From Brucella pituitosa (GTDB lineage: Bacteria; Pseudomonadota; Alphaproteobacteria; Rhizobiales; Rhizobiaceae), in contig NZ_PYSY02000002.1 of assembly GCF_003049685.1 (NCBI RefSeq), positions 1,339,501 to 1,403,500 of the forward strand: a stretch of DNA of 64,000 nt. Direction: 5' to 3'. Position 1 is the stretch's first letter, and each line of letters begins with the position of its first letter. Both the position numbers and the translations under genes were made by a program. Shown here in pieces: positions 44,189 through 53,176 of the stretch. Below the pieces are notes generated by a model that searched no databases, was not told the DNA's origin, and was given only the letters and a program-made list of their open reading frames with translations.

Positions 44189-44484
44189 GGTCGGCTCTAA
44201 ACCTGAGGCGTTCGTGCAAGAAGCGCAGATCAAACTGGAAAATAATCAACGCCTTATATTACGCGATGAAAAGATAGACCAGCAATTATTGGGATCGCTG
44301 GTTTATTAACCAAAACTTGTAGTGATTGTTTAAAGGGCAGTTTGGTAGAGACAAGCCCGTTAATAACAATTATCGATTGCAGAGAAGACTAATCATTGTT
44401 CATTTGTACTTTCGTCTTATGGGTCGCCAAGGGGGCTTGGCTGACGAGAGTTGCCGGGGGCGGGTTTGAGAGTGATGACGAAAA

Positions 44485-45921
44485 ATGGATGAGCGGCTCA
44501 AAAGTCAGGACGTGCCTCTGGCCGTGGATCTCGACGGAACGCTCATCGCAACCGATTTGCTTTGGGAGAGCGCCTTCGTTCTTCTGAAGAAGAATCCGCT
44601 TTATCTTTTCCTGCTGCCGATCTGGCTTTTGTCAGGCAAGGCTCATCTCAAGCAGCAAATCGCGCGTCGGATCGTCATTGATGCGTCATTGTTGCCGTAT
44701 CGGGAGGAATTTCTCGAGTATCTTCGTCAGGAACATGCCAATGGGCGCAAGCTGGTTCTGGCAACTGCAGCAGCAGACCCGCTGGCACAGGCGGTTGCTT
44801 CGGAGCTTGGTATTTTTGAGACTGTTTTAGCCACGACAGGCAAAAACAATCTTTCTTCGCATGCCAAGGCGCGTGCTCTCACAGAACATTATGGCCCGAA
44901 AGGCTTCGATTATGCTGGCAACGACCGCGCCGATATAGCGGTCTTCGAAGCTGCGCGAAAGGTGGTCGTCGTTGCTCCGGATCGGGCAGCAGCGCGTTTT
45001 CAGAAAGCCAATGATAGTCGGCTCTTCGAGAAAAGTGCAGCGGGCATCAAGTCCTATCTGAAAATGCTGCGTGTGCATCAATGGCTCAAGAACCTTCTGG
45101 TTTTTGTGCCGGCGATCCTTGCTCACACGATCTTCTTTCCCGACGTGCTGTTAGCGTCCATCCTTGCATTCCTTGCCTTTTCTGCGGCGGCCTCAGCGAT
45201 CTATATTCTCAATGATATCATTGATCTGCCGCTTGATCGCCAGCATACCCGAAAGCGCTCGCGCCCCTTCGCAAGCGGTGCATTGAGTATTCCGTTCGGC
45301 CTCAAGGTGTCGGCGCTGCTTTTGTTGATTGCCGCAGCAACCTGCTTTTTCCTGCCGCCGATTTTTGCGCTGGTTATCGGTCTTTATCTGGTTGCGACGA
45401 CCGCCTATTCGCTGGTGCTGAAGCGCGCATTGCTGGTTGATGTCATTTGTCTTGCAGCGCTTTACACCCTGCGGCTGCTGGGCGGTACGGCGGCGACCGA
45501 AATTCCGCAGTCTTTCTGGCTGACGGCATTTGCAATGTTCTTCTTCCTGTCGCTGGCCCTGGTGAAACGCTATGTTGAATTGCAGCACTCCACGGTCACG
45601 GAAAAGGACCGTATCGCCGGTCGGGGCTATCGCCCCGAAGACAGAGACATTGTCGGCCAGAGCGGTGTTGCTTCCGGCTTCACCGCCGTCGTAGTTCTGG
45701 CGCTCTATATCAACAGTGCCGCAGTGCAGGAACTTTATACCTATCCATGGCTCATCTGGCCGCTTGTTCCGATCGTTCTCTACATCATCATCCGCGTGTG
45801 GATTCTGGCGCATCGCAAGGAAATGGACGACGATCCTGTTGTGTTCCTTGCCAATGATTGGCGCAGTCAGGCGGTGATTGCGATTGGCGCAGTTCTGCTG
45901 TTCGTATCCGGGATGCGGTGA
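44485..45921 (+). CDS. HAD-UbiA fusion protein (decaprenyl-phosphate phosphoribosyltransferase-like)
   Basis: The 478-residue protein fuses two enzymes. Residues 1-190 are a HAD hydrolase: nucleophile VDLDGTL (15-19) and late motif GNDRAD (145-150). Residues 195-478 are a UbiA prenyltransferase with about eight membrane helices, the Mg/diphosphate motif NDIIDLPLDRQH (243-254) and a second motif SVLVKRYVELQ-like stretch. The UbiA half resembles the mycobacterial enzyme (Rv3806c) that joins phosphoribosyl diphosphate to decaprenyl phosphate, and the HAD half could remove the 5-phosphate that follows. The start ATG at 44485 is an inference. Its stop overlaps the next start (TGATG), so the DprE1-like gene is coupled. 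Confidence 0.85.
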   Translation: MDERLKSQDVPLAVDLDGTLIATDLLWESAFVLLKKNPLYLFLLPIWLLSGKAHLKQQIARRIVIDASLLPYREEFLEYLRQEHANGRKLVLATAAADPLAQAVASELGIFETVLATTGKNNLSSHAKARALTEHYGPKGFDYAGNDRADIAVFEAARKVVVVAPDRAAARFQKANDSRLFEKSAAGIKSYLKMLRVHQWLKNLLVFVPAILAHTIFFPDVLLASILAFLAFSAAASAIYILNDIIDLPLDRQHTRKRSRPFASGALSIPFGLKVSALLLLIAAATCFFLPPIFALVIGLYLVATTAYSLVLKRALLVDVICLAALYTLRLLGGTAATEIPQSFWLTAFAMFFFLSLALVKRYVELQHSTVTEKDRIAGRGYRPEDRDIVGQSGVASGFTAVVVLALYINSAAVQELYTYPWLIWPLVPIVLYIIIRVWILAHRKEMDDDPVVFLANDWRSQAVIAIGAVLLFVSGMR

Positions 45922-47225
45922 TGGACCAGTCGTTTGACAGTTTTGGACGCATTAATCGTCGCAGGCGAAGCGCGATTGCGTTCGACGGTGTGTTTTCCAA
46001 ACTGGAAGGCCCGGAGAGCTTGCTCGCTTTCGGCAATGGCCGTTCTTATGGTGACAGCTGCCACAACGACGCAGGATTGCTTGTGCCGATGCGAACGCAC
46101 GCCCGGATTGTTAGCTTCGATGTTCATACTGGTGTTCTTGAGGCTGAATCCGGTGTTCTGCTAAGCGAAATTATCGAGGCTGTTGCCAAGCACGGTTACT
46201 TTCTACCGGTGACGCCCGGCACGCGTTTTGTAACGCTCGGTGGTGCAATCGCCAACGATGTGCATGGCAAGAACCATCATTTGCGCGGAACATTCGGCAG
46301 CCATGTCGAAAGCCTGGAACTACTACGTTCTGATGGCGTGCAATACATCTGTTCGAGTGCAGAAAATGCGGAACTCTTTTCAGCAACAATTGGCGGTATG
46401 GGCCTGACAGGTCTGATCCTTAACGCCCGCATCCGACTGATGCCGGTTAGCTCCCTCGATGTTGAAGAACGCATCACATCTTTCCGGAACCTGGCCGAAT
46501 ATTTTGCGATTGCTGAAGAGTTCGACCGGCAGAATGAATATGCGGTGGCTTGGGTAGATCAGCTGGCAAGTGGCCGCTCGGAAGGCCGTGGTGTGTTGAT
46601 CACTGGCAATCACGCGATCAATGGCAATCATACAGCGAGCAGCGGTGAAGCGCGGCTCGGTGTACCGTTTGATCTGCCGTTCTCGATGCTCAACAGGTTG
46701 AGCCTGACGGCATTCAACAACCTTTATTTTCACGCTAAACGCCGCAAACAAGAGCCGCATCTGACGGGATTTGCAGGCTTTTTCTATCCGCTGGATGGTC
46801 TTCGCAACTGGAACCGCTTTTATGGTCCTGCAGGGCTTTATCAGCATCAGAGCGTTGTGCCTTTTGAGGCAGCGGAAAAGATGATTCCGGCACTGCTTCA
46901 GGCAAGTCGCGATGCAGGCCAGTCGTCCTTTCTCACGGTCCTCAAGCGTTTCGGCAATCTGCATTCTCCGGGTCTGCTGTCATTTCCAAAGCCGGGCTAT
47001 ACTCTGACGATGGATTTTCCTAATCGCGGGCGGAAGACGCTGGAACTGCTCGATCATCTCGACAGCATGACGATCGAGGCGGGCGGGCGCGTCAATCCCT
47101 ACAAGGATCAGCGGATGAGTTCGGAGACATTCAAAACGGGCTTTCCAGAATGGCAGCAGCTTGAGGACATGCGTGATGCGCGGTTCTGCTCCGATTTCTG
47201 GCGGCGGACCGCTTTAACCAATTAA
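45921..47225 (+). CDS. DprE1-like FAD-dependent 2'-oxidase of a polyprenyl-phospho-pentose
   Basis: The 434-residue protein has a PCMH FAD-binding domain with GNGRSYGD (38-45) and the highly diagnostic TPGTRFVTLGGAIANDVHGKNHH near residue 115, which matches mycobacterial DprE1 from memory. The C-terminal YKDQRMSSETF region aligns with DprE1's catalytic Lys loop; here it is Lys395. DprE1 oxidises decaprenylphosphoryl-ribose at C2. The Cys targeted by benzothiazinones in DprE1 aligns with Thr363 (KPGYTLTMDFP). It is coupled to the HAD-UbiA gene upstream (TGATG) and followed by an SMR-type transporter gene. Confidence 0.85.
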   Translation: MDQSFDSFGRINRRRRSAIAFDGVFSKLEGPESLLAFGNGRSYGDSCHNDAGLLVPMRTHARIVSFDVHTGVLEAESGVLLSEIIEAVAKHGYFLPVTPGTRFVTLGGAIANDVHGKNHHLRGTFGSHVESLELLRSDGVQYICSSAENAELFSATIGGMGLTGLILNARIRLMPVSSLDVEERITSFRNLAEYFAIAEEFDRQNEYAVAWVDQLASGRSEGRGVLITGNHAINGNHTASSGEARLGVPFDLPFSMLNRLSLTAFNNLYFHAKRRKQEPHLTGFAGFFYPLDGLRNWNRFYGPAGLYQHQSVVPFEAAEKMIPALLQASRDAGQSSFLTVLKRFGNLHSPGLLSFPKPGYTLTMDFPNRGRKTLELLDHLDSMTIEAGGRVNPYKDQRMSSETFKTGFPEWQQLEDMRDARFCSDFWRRTALTN

Positions 47226-47238
47226 GACGGGACAGGAC

Positions 47239-47658
47239 ATGAAATATATCCCCTTCATTCTTTTCACGGTCATGACGAATGCGGCGGCACAGCTGCTGCT
47301 CAAATACGGCATGATGTCATTCAGTACGGCTAGTTACTCAGCGGACACACTGATTTATCGGATATTTCAGATTGTCTTTAATCCGTGGGTTTTCGCCGGA
47401 TTGACCATGTTTGTGATTTCCATGGCATCACATATGTATGTGCTGTCGAAAGTAGATCTGTCTTTTGCATATCCTTTTTTAAGCCTCGCCTATGTCGCGG
47501 TCGCGTTGTTCGCATGGCTTTTGTTCAAGGAAGAACTGGGCGCTTACAAGATTGCAGGTATCGCCTTCATTTGCATTGGAACAGTGCTGATCGCACAGAG
47601 CGGCAAGTCGTCGAATGCCGAACAGAACGCGGCGGTTCACGACCGCTCAGCATCATAA
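47239..47658 (+). CDS. SMR/EamA-type small membrane transporter (candidate lipid-sugar flippase)
   Basis: The 139-residue protein has four hydrophobic segments, with FTVMTNAAAQLLLKYGMM at the start and MASHMYVLSKVDLSFAYPFLSLAYVAVALFAWLLFKEEL in the middle, like ArnE/ArnF and other DMT-superfamily small proteins. ArnEF flip undecaprenyl-phospho-aminoarabinose. In this operon it is the obvious candidate to move a polyprenyl-phospho-sugar to the periplasmic face; that is inference. GGGACAGGAC precedes the ATG, 13 bases after the DprE1-like stop. Confidence 0.82.
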   Translation: MKYIPFILFTVMTNAAAQLLLKYGMMSFSTASYSADTLIYRIFQIVFNPWVFAGLTMFVISMASHMYVLSKVDLSFAYPFLSLAYVAVALFAWLLFKEELGAYKIAGIAFICIGTVLIAQSGKSSNAEQNAAVHDRSAS

Positions 47659-47679
47659 ATTTAAGGTTGGGGCAGGATT

Positions 47680-48669
47680 ATGAGACATATTATTTTCGGT
47701 GGTGACGGGTTTGTTGGACGATATCTGGCGCCCTTGCTTCTTGCCGATGGGCATGAAGTTATTGTCGCTGACATCGTGAAGAGCGATCTGGCGCATTATA
47801 GTGATGCGACTTTCGTTCATACCGATGTCACCGATCCTGAGGCGATCCGCAAGCTCGGCATTCGCGCCGACGATATGGTCTATAATCTCTCGGCTAAGAT
47901 GCTGTCGCCGCTTCAGGTGCGGGCCAAGCGTCACGATTTCTTCTTCCCGGTCAATTATTACGGCACGGAAAACATCATCAAGGCGATGGATGAAGCTGGT
48001 GCAAGGCGGCTCGTGCATTTCACGACCGATATGGTTTATGGCCACACCTATGTCTGGCCGCAGAAGGAAGATCATCCCTGCAACCCGCTGGGCGAATATG
48101 GCTTGTCGAAGTTCAAGACCGAGGAACTGGCCGTAGAATGGCGCACACGCGGGATGAATATTTCGCTGTTCCGTCCGCGTCTGATTATCGGACCGGGACG
48201 CCTTGGTATTCTGGAAAAACTGTTCAAGCTGATCGATAACAATCTGCCGGTTCCGATGATCGGCTCGGGCAAGAACCCCTATCAGTTTATCTCGGTGTTT
48301 GATTGTGCATCTGCTTGCTACGCGGCCTTCAAGGCAGGCGTGCCGAACGAGGTTTATAATCTCGGCTCGCTCAACCCGCCGCCAGTACGTAAACTGCTCG
48401 GTGATCTGGTCAAGCATGCAGGATCGAAATCCATTCTGGTGCCGACGCCCGCGTGGGCGGTCAAGCGCACGCTGGATTTTCTTGACTGGCTCAACAAGCC
48501 GTTGATGGACCCGGAGCAATATCTGATCGCCGATGAAATGTGCGTTCTTGATGTTTCGAAAGGCGAGCGGGAATTGGGCTGGATACCGCAATATCGTGAT
48601 GAGGACATGCTGATCGCGGCCTATAGCGAATATCGCAAGAAACTTGCCAATGCATCGAAGGCGGCGTGA
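47680..48669 (+). CDS. Extended SDR (NAD-dependent epimerase/dehydratase family)
   Basis: The 329-residue protein has a Rossmann motif FGGDGFVGRYL (6-16; GGxGFxG variant) and the catalytic YGLSK (Tyr140/Lys144). The C-terminal part (VEVYNLGS-like PNEVYNLGSLNPPPVRKLLGDL) is typical of extended SDRs that work on nucleotide sugars. In the position of the operon it could reduce the 2-keto intermediate made by the DprE1-like enzyme, although mycobacterial DprE2 is a shorter classical SDR, or epimerise a sugar donor. RBS GGTTGGGGCAGG precedes the ATG. Confidence 0.83.
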   Translation: MRHIIFGGDGFVGRYLAPLLLADGHEVIVADIVKSDLAHYSDATFVHTDVTDPEAIRKLGIRADDMVYNLSAKMLSPLQVRAKRHDFFFPVNYYGTENIIKAMDEAGARRLVHFTTDMVYGHTYVWPQKEDHPCNPLGEYGLSKFKTEELAVEWRTRGMNISLFRPRLIIGPGRLGILEKLFKLIDNNLPVPMIGSGKNPYQFISVFDCASACYAAFKAGVPNEVYNLGSLNPPPVRKLLGDLVKHAGSKSILVPTPAWAVKRTLDFLDWLNKPLMDPEQYLIADEMCVLDVSKGERELGWIPQYRDEDMLIAAYSEYRKKLANASKAA

Positions 48670-48679
48670 GGACAGAACC

Positions 48680-50125
48680 ATGACAAAGACAGTTACGACA
48701 TATGATGCGGTTGCTGTTGCCAACCACACGCCCAAGCCGAAGCTTCTGACGGTCGAAGATGCAAAGGCACTCGATCTGCCGCGCATGACAGAGCTTTTTA
48801 CCGGTCATCTTAACCCGGGCCAGCTGCATTTCATGAAGCTGCTCGGCTTTCACAAGGTTAAGATCGAGCGCGCCGAAGGCATGTATTATTATGACCAGAA
48901 TGGCCGCAAGATTCTCGATTTCTTCGGCGGTTTCGGATCTCTGGCGCTGGGACACAATCATCCGCGCATTCTTGAGGCGCGCCGCAAGTTCCAAGAAGAA
49001 ATGCGGCACGAAATCGCCATTGCTTTCATGTCGCAATATGCAGCAGCGCTTGCTTATGACATTGCGGCCTGCTCGCCGGGTGATCTCGATATGGTCTTCC
49101 TGGGGTCGTCCGGTTCGGAAGCCATGGAAGCTGCGATCAAGGTTGCAGAACGTGCCGCTGGTCCTAAGAAGCCGAAGATTGTCTATGCTGAAAACTCATT
49201 CCACGGAAAGACCAAGGGCGTACTGTCGATCACCGATGGCGGGCTTTATCGTGGCGAGTTCAAGCTGGTCGATAATACGGTTCGCGTGCCGTTTGGTGAT
49301 ATTGACGCCATCGAAAACGCGTTCCGTTCTGATCCTGAAATTGGTGTCATCGTGCTTGAAACTGTTCAGGGCGGCGGCGGCATCATTCAGGCCGATACTG
49401 CTTTCTGGCAGAAGCTGCGTCAGTTGTGCGATCAGTATGGCGTGATCTGGGTGGCGGATGAAGTGCAGTGCGGCTTTGGTCGTACCGGCAAATTCTATGC
49501 CTTTGAGCATTATGGCGTCATTCCCGATGTCACCGCCCTTGCCAAGTCGCTTGGCGGCGGTAAGACGGCGATGGCTGCGATGATCGCAAAGCGCGACGTC
49601 TATATGAAAGCGTATGGCACGCCGAAAACAGCGATGATCCATGCCATGGCGACCTTCGGCGGCATTGGTGAAGCCTGCATAACGTCGATTGAAACGATCA
49701 ATGTGCTCTATGATGAACATCTCATCGATAACTCAGCAGAAACTGGCGATTATTTGCTTGATCAGTTGAAAGAGTTACACGCGCGTTATCCGAAACTCAT
49801 CAAGGACGTGCGCGGCAAAGGCATGATGGTGGGGCTGGAGTTCCATGACTTCTCCAACGCCATGCCGATTGTGCTGCGTCCTGTACTCGCCATGCTGGAT
49901 GATAAGCTGAAAGGCTCGTTGCCGGGCTTCATCGGCAGTCATTTGCTGCGTGACCATGGCGTGCTAGTGGCTTTCACCGAGTATAATCGCAATGTGATCC
50001 GGCTGGAGCCGCCATTGATTTGTGGGCGAGTGCATGTCGATGAGTTTATTGCAGCACTTGATGAGATTCTCGGACGCGGCATCGTCGGTATCGTCAAGGA
50101 TTTCGTGAAGGCGCAAATCAAGTAA
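48680..50125 (+). CDS. Class-III pyridoxal-phosphate aminotransferase
   Basis: The ATG at 48680 follows AGGACAG and gives 481 residues. The class-III signature is visible: DEVQCGFGRTG (260-270) and the PLP Lys289 in ALAKSLGGG. Other stretches (FGGFGSLALGHNHPRILEAR, VFLGSSGSEAMEAAIKVA) resemble ornithine/acetylornithine-type enzymes. The extra N-terminal 70 residues with NPGQLHFMKLLGFHKV are not in ArgD-type enzymes. Gene position suggests it aminates a keto-sugar or keto-lipid of the cluster rather than working in arginine metabolism. It is separated by only 10 bases from the SDR gene and ends the operon with a terminator. Confidence 0.85.
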   Translation: MTKTVTTYDAVAVANHTPKPKLLTVEDAKALDLPRMTELFTGHLNPGQLHFMKLLGFHKVKIERAEGMYYYDQNGRKILDFFGGFGSLALGHNHPRILEARRKFQEEMRHEIAIAFMSQYAAALAYDIAACSPGDLDMVFLGSSGSEAMEAAIKVAERAAGPKKPKIVYAENSFHGKTKGVLSITDGGLYRGEFKLVDNTVRVPFGDIDAIENAFRSDPEIGVIVLETVQGGGGIIQADTAFWQKLRQLCDQYGVIWVADEVQCGFGRTGKFYAFEHYGVIPDVTALAKSLGGGKTAMAAMIAKRDVYMKAYGTPKTAMIHAMATFGGIGEACITSIETINVLYDEHLIDNSAETGDYLLDQLKELHARYPKLIKDVRGKGMMVGLEFHDFSNAMPIVLRPVLAMLDDKLKGSLPGFIGSHLLRDHGVLVAFTEYNRNVIRLEPPLICGRVHVDEFIAALDEILGRGIVGIVKDFVKAQIK

Positions 50126-50128
50126 AAA

Positions 50129-50158
50129 GAAAGGCCGGGTGGTTTCATCCGGCCTTTT
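50129..50158 (+). terminator. Terminator of the polyprenyl-pentose operon
   Basis: AGGCCGGGTG pairs with CATCCGGCCT (one G-U) around a GTTT loop (stem about 50132-50155), followed by TTT; an A run on the left side lets it also serve the convergent membrane-protein gene. Confidence 0.85.
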
Positions 50159-50170
50159 GCCTTTCTTGCT

Positions 50171-51862
50171 CTATTTTTGCAAAATTCCGGGACGCAGCAA
50201 TAAGTCCCAGCATGCATCAAGCGGCACTACTTGGCGATCTTTGAGTGCGTCTGCGTAAATTTCCTGCAGGGCCAGACGGGTTGTTGTCATCGGGCATTTA
50301 GGTCGTAGAACGCCGTCCGTTGCTTCAACCGCCGCTCTGGTTTCATCAGTCATTGCAGGAACCGTGCGAAACGGATCGGCACCGATCTGGATTTTCCGGG
50401 TCGGCTCGCGGTTCAGTAGCCATGGAAAAGGATCGGTAAAATCAAGCGTCATCAGCGTTTTAAGATAAACGCCGTTGCTGTTCTCAAAGGCTTTGAAGGC
50501 TTTGATGGCCTCATCGGCAGAGATGATCCAGTACATCTGATAATCCAGCTCTGAGTAAAGCCGCCAGCTTGGCAATTGCCCCTGCGTTGCCAATGCTTCG
50601 TAAGGTGCAGAATAATCCGCATAATGCACGGGCAGCAATTTCGCGCGGTCCATGATGTCCGGTCTGACGGATACCTGGCGCATGGTTTTGAGTTCTGTCA
50701 CAGGTGGCTGGATATAGGTGGGCGCTACTGCAATGACGCGCAAAATCTTGTGCGTGACTTTGCTGAAGGTGGGAATGACGCTGAAGGCAGCAAGCACCAG
50801 AAAAGCAATCTTTGCCTTGCCTTTGACGTGCTTGATGCGCTCGTAGATCATCAACAGAAGAGGCCAGATAAAGATGAATTCCTGGCTGCCGGTATTTTGC
50901 GTTTCCAGTATGACGCCACCGAGCAAAATGACCACGAGCCATATGGAGCTACGATCAAAAAAGCGTGCCGCAGGCGTGCCGCGCGTCAACTCGATCCAGA
51001 AGAGAACCGGAACGAGAATTGTGGCTGGCAGGATCACATCAAGCTTGCCGGATAAGACCGTCAAAAACCGCGGCAGCAGCGCGCCTTCATTCAGGACCAG
51101 AAGTTGCTCGATATCGACGAGATAGGCAGAAATCATGTGGCCGTTTAGTTCGAGTGCGGCCAATCCGATCAGTGTTATGGCGGCAGAAATCAAAACGGTT
51201 TTAATTGACACGCGCCCTGCCAGAAGTGCTGTGAGCCCAAACAGACCGCCAACCAGAAAGCCTGTGATCTTGGTAAGAAACAAGGCAAGCATTGTAATGG
51301 CGCAAAAGGCTGCGAGCTTGCGTCCGTCTGCAATAAACATCAGACCGCATGTCAGCACATAAAGCAGCAGCGACACCTGCCGGTTATAGATGCCGAAGCC
51401 GTCGAGGCCGGGATAGGACGTATAGGTTTGCACATTGGCGGGGAATATGGCGAAGACCAGAAAAGGAATGAGAAGCGCGAAGGCAATCGGTCGGCTTTTG
51501 TGTTCCACTTCGGCGAGAACCACTGCCATGAGGGGAGCTGCCACGACAAGCATGGACCACTGCACAAGCAGCAAGGATTGCGCTTGAGGGAATAGCTTCT
51601 GTCCCCAGGAAAAGAGATAATACCCCAGCGGGCCTACCGGGGTGAAGAAATCGACTGAGGGAATCTGCCCTGTATTTATGCGCTGCGCTGCATCGAGATA
51701 GAGATAAGTATCCCAATACATCGGGCCAATAGGAACGGTCAGCGGGATGCTCAACAGACCAACCAGCACGACAAGGACAAGCAGCATCCAAAAGATGCTT
51801 CCCCCCAAAAAACGGGTCCGCCCGTTCGCTATATCAGGCACTGAAGAGACTGAAACCTTCAA
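50171..51862 (-). CDS. Polytopic membrane protein, GT-C glycosyltransferase-like
   Basis: The 563-residue protein has about ten to twelve hydrophobic segments and a soluble C-terminal part (about residues 390-563) that would face the periplasm. Near the start, GPMYWDTYLYLDAAQRIN carries an Asp (51) in the first loop, the position of the catalytic acidic residue in GT-C glycosyltransferases, which use polyprenyl-phospho-sugars. A TPVGPLGYYLFSWGQ stretch follows. It faces the operon that seems to make such a donor, converging on it across a terminator. No named family is recognised; transferring the cluster's pentose to an unknown acceptor is a reasonable guess. Confidence 0.7.
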   Translation of the reverse strand: MKVSVSSVPDIANGRTRFLGGSIFWMLLVLVVLVGLLSIPLTVPIGPMYWDTYLYLDAAQRINTGQIPSVDFFTPVGPLGYYLFSWGQKLFPQAQSLLLVQWSMLVVAAPLMAVVLAEVEHKSRPIAFALLIPFLVFAIFPANVQTYTSYPGLDGFGIYNRQVSLLLYVLTCGLMFIADGRKLAAFCAITMLALFLTKITGFLVGGLFGLTALLAGRVSIKTVLISAAITLIGLAALELNGHMISAYLVDIEQLLVLNEGALLPRFLTVLSGKLDVILPATILVPVLFWIELTRGTPAARFFDRSSIWLVVILLGGVILETQNTGSQEFIFIWPLLLMIYERIKHVKGKAKIAFLVLAAFSVIPTFSKVTHKILRVIAVAPTYIQPPVTELKTMRQVSVRPDIMDRAKLLPVHYADYSAPYEALATQGQLPSWRLYSELDYQMYWIISADEAIKAFKAFENSNGVYLKTLMTLDFTDPFPWLLNREPTRKIQIGADPFRTVPAMTDETRAAVEATDGVLRPKCPMTTTRLALQEIYADALKDRQVVPLDACWDLLLRPGILQK

Positions 51863-51997
51863 ATTCTGCCCCCGCTTCTTTGAAAATGGTCCAACTTTAT
51901 ACTCGTTCTAACTGCCAGATGTTTAAAAACTCCAAAACATGTCTTGCGCTTGCGATATAGCGCAATATGGTGCCGCGAAGAATTGACCCGGAGTTGA

Positions 51998-53176
51998 ATG
52001 TTGCAGAGCGTCGATGTTTTGGTGATAGGCGCTGGCGCTGCTGGCATGATGTGTGCGGTTGAAGCGGCTAAGCGCGGGCGCTCTGTGCTGGTGCTGGACC
52101 ATGCGAGAAAACCCGGTGACAAGATCCGCATTTCTGGCGGCGGTCGCTGTAACTTCACCAATATCCATGCAAGCCCGAAGAACTTCCTGTCGCAAAACCC
52201 GCATTTCTGCATCTCGGCACTAAGTCGTTATACACAGCGCGATTTCATCAAGCTCGTGGAAAAGTATCGCATCGCCTATCACGAAAAAACGCTTGGACAG
52301 CTTTTCTGCGACGGTTCTGCAACGCAGATCATCGATATGTTGCTTGATGAGATGCATCGCTACGGCGCGCGTTTGCAGCTTGAAACAGCAATCGAGACTG
52401 TTGAGAAAACCGATCGCGGCTTTGTCATTCGCCACTCTGGCGGCACCGTTTCAGCAAAATCATTGGTTATTGCGACCGGCGGTAAATCCATTCCGAAGAT
52501 GGGTGCGACAGGCTTTGGCTATGACGTTGCCACGCGTTTCGGTCTGCGTATTGTTGAAACTCGTCCCGGTCTGGTGCCGCTGACTTTCGAGCCGCATTTG
52601 CTTGAGCGGTTGAAGCCACTTGCGGGCGTTGCGGTCGATGCTGTGGTTTCATGCAAGAAGACGAAATTCGCCGAGGCGATGTTGTTCACGCATCGTGGCA
52701 TTAGCGGCCCTTCCATTCTTCAGATTTCATCCTACTGGCGTGAAGGCGATGAAATTGTCATTTCCATGCTGCCAACGACCGATCTGTTTGAAGCTCTTAG
52801 GGAGCAGCGCTCCAAGAACGGTAAGCAGGCCCTGCAAACGGCTCTGTCGTTCTTCGTTCCGAAGAAGCTCGCGCAGCTTATCGCGGCCGATTTCCCCGCA
52901 ACCAATCTCGCAGATCTTTCGGATGCCGTATTGCGGCGGGCTGCAGCTGCGGTCAATGACTGGCATGTAAAGCCAGCGGGTTCAGAAGGCTATCGCACCG
53001 CTGAGGTGACATTGGGTGGTGTCGATACACGCGACCTCGATTCCAAAACCATGGAAGCGAAGAATGTACCCGGCCTTTATTTCATTGGCGAAGTGGTCGA
53101 TGTCACCGGTTGGCTCGGCGGCTATAATTTCCAGTGGGCATGGTCGTCCGGCTGGTGTGCAGGGCAGGTAGCTTAA
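51998..53176 (+). CDS. HI0933/YhiN-family FAD-dependent oxidoreductase
   Basis: The 392-residue flavoprotein has the dinucleotide motif VLVIGAGAAGMMCAVEAA, then ISGGGRCNFTN (the HI0933 hallmark) and SLVIATGGKSIPKMGATGFGYD. A closing motif PGLYFIGEVVDVTGWLGGYNFQWAWSSG binds the FAD. Physiological substrate unknown; family members are sometimes linked to tRNA or heme-related redox reactions without proof. The ATG at 51998 follows GGAG. The convergent next gene overlaps its stop by four bases. Confidence 0.9.
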   Translation: MLQSVDVLVIGAGAAGMMCAVEAAKRGRSVLVLDHARKPGDKIRISGGGRCNFTNIHASPKNFLSQNPHFCISALSRYTQRDFIKLVEKYRIAYHEKTLGQLFCDGSATQIIDMLLDEMHRYGARLQLETAIETVEKTDRGFVIRHSGGTVSAKSLVIATGGKSIPKMGATGFGYDVATRFGLRIVETRPGLVPLTFEPHLLERLKPLAGVAVDAVVSCKKTKFAEAMLFTHRGISGPSILQISSYWREGDEIVISMLPTTDLFEALREQRSKNGKQALQTALSFFVPKKLAQLIAADFPATNLADLSDAVLRRAAAAVNDWHVKPAGSEGYRTAEVTLGGVDTRDLDSKTMEAKNVPGLYFIGEVVDVTGWLGGYNFQWAWSSGWCAGQVA

